Source of the DNA: an uncultured Caryophanales bacterium
Lineage (GTDB): Bacteria; Bacillota_I; Bacilli_A; RFN20; CAG-826
NCBI GenBank assembly: GCA_937902735.1
Contig: CALELS010000008.1
Location: 1 to 17,734, forward strand
DNA: 17,734 nucleotides
Direction: 5' to 3'
Shown: positions 13,952 through 17,734 of the stretch, piece after piece
How positions within the stretch are numbered: the first letter of the stretch is position 1
Layout of the letters: each line of letters starts with the position of its first letter
Notes under the pieces: model-generated
What the model was told of the DNA's origin: nothing
Seen by the model: only the letters and a program-made list of their open reading frames with translations
Databases searched by the model: none
Translations under genes and position numbers: made by a program

Positions 13952-14116
13952 ATGATTTTATTCGCAATTTTATTATTAATTATTATATTATTAGTCGTAG
14001 TTGTTGTAGTTGCAGCTAGTTTGATAGGAGCTGGTACAATTATAATATTTGGAGATGTAATAGTATGTATAATAATACTAGCGTATGTAATCAAGAAAAT
14101 ATTTTTCAATAAATAG
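13952..14116 (+). CDS. Very hydrophobic small membrane protein, 54 aa
   Basis: Two membrane segments fill the protein: residues 2-24 (a run of Ile, Leu and six Val) and 29-47 (TIIIFGDVIVCIIILAYVI), joined by a Gly turn and closed by a basic tail (KKIFFNK), predicting both termini on the same side. Start ATG 13952 lies 8 bases after GGAG; ATG 13948 opens another frame of 23 codons. The TAG (14114-14116) lies in the arm of the terminator. Holin-like in size, but no holin family is recognised, and the lysis module lies elsewhere. Confidence 0.72.
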   Translation: MILFAILLLIIILLVVVVVVAASLIGAGTIIIFGDVIVCIIILAYVIKKIFFNK

Positions 14117-14144
14117 ATAGGAATAACATCCTATTTATTTTTTT
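14111..14144 (+). terminator. Long hairpin holding the 13952 stop codon
   Basis: AAATAGATAGGA (14111-14122) pairs with TCCTATTTATTT (14129-14140) over 12 bp with one G-U; loop ATAACA; T-tract to 14144. The SD of the DUF6353 gene (TTAGGAGGG) follows within 3 bases, with no promoter. Confidence 0.82.
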
Positions 14145-14158
14145 AGTTAGGAGGGACT

Positions 14159-14905
14159 ATGAACAAATTTAAATATTTTATATATAAAAATTCTCCTGTT
14201 ATTTTATCAGTAATAGGAGCAACCGGGGTTATAATAACATCAGGACTTACAATAAAAGCCACAATAAAAGCAAATAATTTATACAATTCTTTAGATAATA
14301 AAGAAGAATTAAATAAAAAAGATATTGTGAGATTGTTCTGGAAAGAGTATATACCAGCTGGTATAAGTGCTAGTGCCACTATAATATGTATATTTGGAGC
14401 TAGTTACATAAATCAAAAGATGAAAGCATCATTAATATCAGCTTATTATTTATTACAAAATTCATATATGGATTATAAAAATGCAACTAATGAATTATAT
14501 GAAAACGCAGATAGCAAAATAAGACATAAATTATTCGAAGATAAGTATAGTAAAGAAAATATTTCTCTTCAAAATGACGATACTGAAATATTCTTTGATT
14601 ATTGGTCTGGAAGCTTTTTTGAGTCAACCATGGACGAAATGTTAAGACATGAATCAGAATTTTTAGAAACATTAGCTATAAATGGTTGGGCGTCTATAAA
14701 TGAGTGGGAACATATTTTAGGAAATAGGCCTATGATTAACGGTGACATACTAGGATGGTATAGTAATGAATACCATGATGTTAACGGGTATCCAGACGTA
14801 GAAGTTATATTTGAACCTGATATAATGTCTAATGGTTTAAAATGTAATATTATAAATTTTAGTATGGAGCCTGAAATTATGAGTCTATACCCATACTCGC
14901 GTTAA
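14159..14905 (+). CDS. DUF6353-family membrane protein, paralogue 1, 248 aa
   Basis: Phage protein of unknown function, recognised as DUF6353 from memory of the family. Two membrane segments at about 14-34 (VILSVIGATGVIITSGLTIK) and 64-82 (YIPAGISASATIICIFGASY), separated by a charged loop with the signature FWKEY before the second. A helical segment follows (84-135), then a C-terminal domain (145-235) with SGSFFESTMDE, SINEWEHILG and GDILGW (GW 199-200). It is the most diverged of the three copies here. ATG 14159 follows TTAGGAGGG. There is no promoter; expression must pass the hairpin after the 13952 gene. Its last codons TCG CGT TAA are part of promoter copy I. Confidence 0.8.
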   Translation: MNKFKYFIYKNSPVILSVIGATGVIITSGLTIKATIKANNLYNSLDNKEELNKKDIVRLFWKEYIPAGISASATIICIFGASYINQKMKASLISAYYLLQNSYMDYKNATNELYENADSKIRHKLFEDKYSKENISLQNDDTEIFFDYWSGSFFESTMDEMLRHESEFLETLAINGWASINEWEHILGNRPMINGDILGWYSNEYHDVNGYPDVEVIFEPDIMSNGLKCNIINFSMEPEIMSLYPYSR

Positions 14906-14929
14906 AAACGTGTATTATAATGAGAGGAG
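14896..14929 (+). promoter_or_regulatory. Repeated promoter element, copy I (overlaps 14159 gene end)
   Basis: CTCGCG (14896-14901), spacer TTAAAAACGTGTAT, TATAAT (14916-14921), GAGAGGAG. The stop codon of the upstream gene (14903-14905) is the first TAA of the spacer. Confidence 0.85.
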
Positions 14930-14937
14930 TGATATGA

Positions 14938-15087
14938 ATGAAAGATAAAAAATGGTTCTTCATTAGAATTGGAGGGTTATTTGCTTCAATAATCGGAATG
15001 ATTTGTACAGCATTTGCTCAAAGAAAAGAAAATGAAGATAACATCAAGAAATTCGTAGATGAAAACATGAGTAAAAGCGGAAAATAA
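14938..15087 (+). CDS. Small single-pass membrane protein, 49 aa
   Basis: A basic start (MKDKKWFFIR), one membrane segment at about 11-27 (IGGLFASIIGMICTAFA) and a charged helical tail (QRKENEDNIKKFVDENMSKS). ATG 14938 lies 8 bases after GGAG; ATG 14934 opens a 4-codon frame. The TAA (15085-15087) lies in the hairpin loop. The layout matches its neighbours. No family recognised. Confidence 0.75.
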   Translation: MKDKKWFFIRIGGLFASIIGMICTAFAQRKENEDNIKKFVDENMSKSGK

Positions 15088-15104
15088 TCTGCTTTTTATT
15101 TTTT
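15073..15104 (+). terminator. Hairpin holding the 14938 stop codon
   Basis: AAAAGCGGA (15073-15081) pairs with TCTGCTTTT (15088-15096) over 9 bp with one G-U; loop AAATAA contains the stop codon. The T-rich tract runs directly into the SD TAGGAGGG of the next gene. Confidence 0.82.
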
Positions 15105-15114
15105 AGGAGGGAAT

Positions 15115-15882
15115 ATGAATAATAAATTGGAAAGCGTTATTAAAAATGTTAGAAATAGTATAATAAAACATAGCCCAGAGATTCTTACTGGTATAGGAAT
15201 AGCAGGAACTGTTGGGGCTGTTGTTTTGTCAGTGAAAGTAACACCAAAAGCAATAATAAAAATCCAAAATGCTGAATCCAATAAAGGAAATAAATTGTCA
15301 AATAAAGAGATAATCAAATTATGTTGGAAAGACTATTTACCAGTGGCAGCATTAGAAATAGCATCAATAAGTTGTATAATTGGCGGAAATAGAATAAATT
15401 TAAAAAGAAATGCAGCTCTTGGCGCAGCTTATGCAATATCCGAGAAAACATTATTGAAATACAAGGATAAAGTTATTGAAACAATAGGTGAAAAAGAAGA
15501 ACAAAAAATAATGGATAAAATACACGAAGATGATGTTAAAAATGATCCGCCGAAAAATAACACGATAATAGTTACATCTAATGGCAATACTCTATTTAAA
15601 GATGAGATATCAGGAAGATATTTTAGGTCTGATATGAATAGCATAAACAAAATTATAAATGAACTTAACGAGAAGATAAATCATCAGGATTATGTATCTT
15701 TAAATGAATTATATTCTGGTTATGGTCTAGACCCATTAAGAGATGGTGACTTAATAGGATGGAACATTACGAATGGAATAATAAAATTAAATTTGTCAAC
15801 TTGCTTGGTTGATAATAATGAACCATGTATTGTTTTGGGTTACGAGAAATTACCTAGTCATGGATTTGATACATGGGGTTGA
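15115..15882 (+). CDS. DUF6353-family membrane protein, paralogue 2, 255 aa
   Basis: The most typical DUF6353 member here. KHSPEILTGIGIAG opens a first membrane segment (23-43); CWKDYLPVAALEIASISCII gives the second (74-92), followed by the conserved RINLKRNAALGAAYAISE helix. A charged helix (112-140) leads to the C-terminal domain (160-245): FKDEISGRYFRSD, a helix, VSLNELYSGYGL (194-205), GDLIGW (GW 215-216), and final strands. Both ends of the soluble domain are expected on the cytoplasmic side if the hairpin is N-in, which is not certain. TAGGAGGG precedes ATG 15115 and there is no promoter, only read-through from copy I. Promoter copy J starts at the base after its TGA. Confidence 0.85.
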   Translation: MNNKLESVIKNVRNSIIKHSPEILTGIGIAGTVGAVVLSVKVTPKAIIKIQNAESNKGNKLSNKEIIKLCWKDYLPVAALEIASISCIIGGNRINLKRNAALGAAYAISEKTLLKYKDKVIETIGEKEEQKIMDKIHEDDVKNDPPKNNTIIVTSNGNTLFKDEISGRYFRSDMNSINKIINELNEKINHQDYVSLNELYSGYGLDPLRDGDLIGWNITNGIIKLNLSTCLVDNNEPCIVLGYEKLPSHGFDTWG

Positions 15883-15915
15883 TTCGCGTAAAAAACATTT
15901 GATATAATGAGAGAG
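15883..15915 (+). promoter_or_regulatory. Repeated promoter element, copy J with variant leader
   Basis: TTCGCG (15883-15888), spacer TAAAAAACATTTGA as in copy D, TATAAT (15903-15908). The usual GGAGTGA is replaced by GAGAGATCTC, with GAGATCTC self-complementary, and a new SD (TTAGGAGG, about 15936-15943) is used. The leader is therefore about 35-40 bases. Confidence 0.82.
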
Positions 15916-15951
15916 ATCTCATAATTTTAGTAAAGTTAGGAGGAATATTAT

Positions 15952-16152
15952 ATGGAAAATACTAAAATGAATGAAATCGTGGAAGGAGCAACTTCTAAGA
16001 AAGGATTAGGAATCGCAATTGGTTTAGGTGTAGCTGGTTTAGCTGCAATTGGAGCAATTGTTGGTAAGAAATTCTTAAATAGAAATGTTCAAGAAGCAGA
16101 TATTCAAGAAGCAAAAGTAATCGAAGATAATAAAAAATCTAAAGCTAAATAG
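15952..16152 (+). CDS. Small single-pass membrane protein, 66 aa
   Basis: A polar N-terminus (ENTKMNEIVEGATSKK), one Gly/Ala-rich membrane segment at about 18-37 (GLGIAIGLGVAGLAAIGAIV) with GxxxG-like spacing, then a basic patch (GKKFLNR) and a charged tail (QEADIQEAKVIEDNKKSKAK). Similar short proteins occur in gut phages near DUF6353 genes, without known function. ATG 15952 follows TTAGGAGG. Unlike its neighbours, its stop is not inside a hairpin; a strong separate terminator follows 18 bases later. Confidence 0.78.
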   Translation: MENTKMNEIVEGATSKKGLGIAIGLGVAGLAAIGAIVGKKFLNRNVQEADIQEAKVIEDNKKSKAK

Positions 16153-16170
16153 TTATGAATATCTCTAATG

Positions 16171-16206
16171 GAGGAGTATCTTCGGATACTCTTCTTTTTT
16201 ATTTTT
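16171..16206 (+). terminator. Strong TTCG-tetraloop terminator
   Basis: GAGGAGTATC (16171-16180), TTCG, GATACTCTTC (16185-16194): 10-bp stem with one G-U, followed by T6 and ATTTTT. The best terminator in the window, yet the 16223 gene follows with no promoter visible between. Confidence 0.92.
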
Positions 16207-16222
16207 GTTAGGAGGAAAGTAA

Positions 16223-16831
16223 ATGGATATTAATGATTACAAATCAAATTCAAATGCATCTAAAAATGAAGATAGACATGTTGAGAAAGTAGTAACCGGA
16301 CAAGTTAGTACTAAAAAGAAAAATGGAATAACTAAATTTGCTGGTAATATTATATCAGAAGATGCTAAAAATATAAAGGATTTTATATTTTTGGATGTAC
16401 TAATACCTACTTTTAAAAAAGCTATATCTGATATCGTAACAAATGGTATTGATATAATATTATATGGAGAGTCTAGAGGAAGAAGTAATAGATTGCCAGG
16501 TGATAGAGTATCATACAGATCGTATGGACAATATTATGACGATACAAGACGTGCAACAACACAAAAAGCTATACAAAGACCTATGAGTTTTTCATATAGT
16601 GACTTGATATTCGATAGCAGACAGGATGCTCAAGCGGTATTAAATCAAATGAATGATATATTATATTCATATGGTTTTGTTAGAGTAGCAGATTTAATGG
16701 AATCCGCTGGTGTTACTGGAAACCCATATACAGATAATTCATATGGATGGAACAGTTTAAATACAGCTGAAGTAATGATAACAAGGGATGGATGGATAAT
16801 TAAATTACCAAGACCTATCCCAGTAGAATAA
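16223..16831 (+). CDS. Conserved phage protein sharing a C-terminal module with DUF6353, 202 aa
   Basis: A soluble protein recognised as a recurrent unnamed family of gut Bacillota phages. Order: a Lys/Ser/Asn-rich N-terminus; VEKVVTGQVSTKKKNGI (20-36); a conserved segment IISEDAKNIKDFIFLDVLIP..KKAISDIVTNGIDIILYG (43-82), amphipathic helix with a hydrophobic face; an Arg/Tyr/Gly/Ser linker (84-120); and a C-terminal domain (122-202) with a helix, VRVADLMESAGV (153-164), YGW (174-176) and a strand end IIKLPRPIP. That last domain matches DUF6353 C-termini in order and spacing. ATG 16223 follows TTAGGAGGA. It is 17 bases from the next DUF6353 gene. Role unknown. Confidence 0.75.
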   Translation: MDINDYKSNSNASKNEDRHVEKVVTGQVSTKKKNGITKFAGNIISEDAKNIKDFIFLDVLIPTFKKAISDIVTNGIDIILYGESRGRSNRLPGDRVSYRSYGQYYDDTRRATTQKAIQRPMSFSYSDLIFDSRQDAQAVLNQMNDILYSYGFVRVADLMESAGVTGNPYTDNSYGWNSLNTAEVMITRDGWIIKLPRPIPVE

Positions 16832-16848
16832 GAAAAGGAGAAAATAAA

Positions 16849-17693
16849 ATGGAAAATAATATTAAAGAGAAAGCTGGTCGTTTATTAGCCAAAGCCAGCT
16901 TCAAAGTAAAGAAATATAGTCCTGAAATATTATTAGCTACAGGTATTGCAGCTGGTATAGCAGGAACTGTAATGGCTTGTAAAGAGACTTTAAAAGTTGA
17001 TGAGGTAATTAAAGAACATAAAGAAACAATTGATAAAATAAATACTTGTTTAACAGACGATAAATATAAAGATGACTATGACGAAAACGATGCTAAAAAA
17101 GATTTAACTATAACATATACTAAAACTGGAATTAAATTATTAAAATTATATGCTCCAGCAATAATATTAGAAACAATATCTATTTCTTGTTTAATAGGTA
17201 GTCACAGAATTCTTAAGAAACGAAATATTGCATTAATGGCAGCATATACCATATTAGAGAATAACTATAAAAAGTATCGTAAAAATGTTATAGAAAAATT
17301 AGGTGAAAAGGCAGACGAAGAATTCCGTTTAGGAGTTAAAGCTGAGGAAATTGAGACAGTTGATGAAAATGGTAAAAAGAAAAAAGAAAAAGTAGAGACT
17401 GTAAATATTAATGAACATAGTGATTATGCAAAATTCTTTGATGAATTTAGTGATTATTTTAGAAAAGACCCTAACTATAATTTATTATTCCTTAAGAAAC
17501 AACAAAATTGGGCAAATGATAAATTACGTGCACAAGGATATTTATTCTTAAATGATGTTTATGAATCATTAGGTATCCCAAAATCACCAGCAGGACAAAT
17601 AGTTGGATGGATATATAATCCAGATGATAAAACAATAGACAGTTATGTTGACTTTGGAATTTATGATGAAAACGACGAGAATAAGAGAATCGA
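16849..17693 (+). CDS. DUF6353-family membrane protein, paralogue 3 (3' truncated by contig end)
   Basis: 281 native codons; the frame then enters adapter sequence, so the true C-terminus is missing. KYSPEILLATGIAAGIAGTV starts membrane segment 1 (about 25-44). A long Asp/Glu/Lys loop (50-92) separates it from segment 2 (YAPAIILETISISCLIG, 101-117), followed by RILKKRNIALMAAYTILE. A charged helix with a Lys/Glu-rich insert (170-185) precedes DYAKFFDEFSDYFRKDP, a helix with LKKQQNWANDKL, LFLNDVYESLGIP (232-244) and GQIVGW (GW 253-254). It is the longest of the three copies and seems the canonical type in other phages. AAGGAG (16835-16840) lies 8 bases before ATG 16849. It has no promoter copy and is probably co-transcribed with 16223. 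Confidence 0.85.
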
Positions 17694-17732
17694 AGATCGG
17701 AAGAGCGGTTCAGCAGGAATGCCGAGACCGAT
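17694..17732 (+). other. Illumina paired-end adapter sequence (assembly artefact)
   Basis: The 39 bases from AGATCGGAAGAGCGGTTCAG to the GAT at 17730-17732 match the Illumina paired-end adapter read-through. They are GC-richer than the window and are not phage DNA. The last two bases (AT) are uninterpretable. Confidence 0.95.
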
Positions 17733-17734
17733 AT

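Noticed and set aside
13961..13986. TTCGCA-N14-TATTAT within the 13952 gene, similar to the promoter geometry
   Set aside because: It lies inside a coding region, lacks CGCG and GGAG, and TATTAT is common in such AT-rich sequence; treated as chance.
13888..14109. 73-codon minus-strand frame opposite the 13952 gene
   Set aside because: It is the shadow of a highly hydrophobic plus-strand gene, has no ribosome binding site, and all supported genes are on the plus strand.
13952..14116. A second holin
   Set aside because: Size and two membrane segments fit, but no holin motif is visible and a complete lysis module lies at 7054-8628; kept as an unnamed membrane protein.
11792..15908. CRISPR-like array from regularly repeated sequence
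   Set aside because: The repeats are directional promoter/SD blocks before genes of variable length, not short repeats with uniform spacers.
16155..16211. Small frame starting ATGAATATCTCT after the 15952 gene
   Set aside because: It has no ribosome binding site and runs through the strong terminator hairpin.

Overview
This window is part of a tailed double-stranded DNA phage (Caudoviricetes) or prophage from a low-GC Gram-positive bacterium, most likely a gut Bacillota. The evidence is the baseplate/tail-fibre genes, an XhlA-like protein plus holin plus zinc amidase lysis module, strong AGGAGG-type ribosome binding sites, AT-rich sequence, and all genes on one strand with the standard bacterial code. 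The last ~40 bases match the Illumina paired-end adapter, so this is the raw end of a short-read (probably metagenomic) assembly and the final gene is cut there.

Region 1 (1-7039) is the distal tail: the end of an upstream tail gene, a 280-residue tail/baseplate protein, a 1752-residue repeat-built fibre with an internal 197-bp duplication, and a 272-residue fibre or adsorption protein. Region 2 (7054-8628) is lysis: XhlA-like protein, holin, a 46-residue acidic protein and an amidase endolysin. Region 3 (8650-11717) holds six close-packed genes, probably virion-associated: a Tyr/Asn/Pro-rich protein, a small helical protein, a Gly/Asn-rich protein with one hydrophobic segment and Cys pairs, a beta-rich protein, an Arg/Tyr/Gly-rich protein and a papain-like protein.

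Region 4 (11734-17693) is the unusual part. Ten copies of one promoter-like element, TTCGCG-N14-TATAAT followed almost at once by GAGGAGTGA, each stand before a small gene (31-109 codons, mostly with one or two membrane segments). Almost every small gene has its stop codon inside a hairpin followed by a T-tract. In four places a second gene follows that hairpin with only a ribosome binding site and no promoter; two of these second genes, plus the truncated last gene, are paralogues of the phage family DUF6353. The 202-residue soluble protein at 16223 appears to share its C-terminal module with them. I read this as a modular expression array of phage membrane proteins under a dedicated phage promoter, with hairpins that may set the ratio of small to large product. 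The biological role of the products is unknown.
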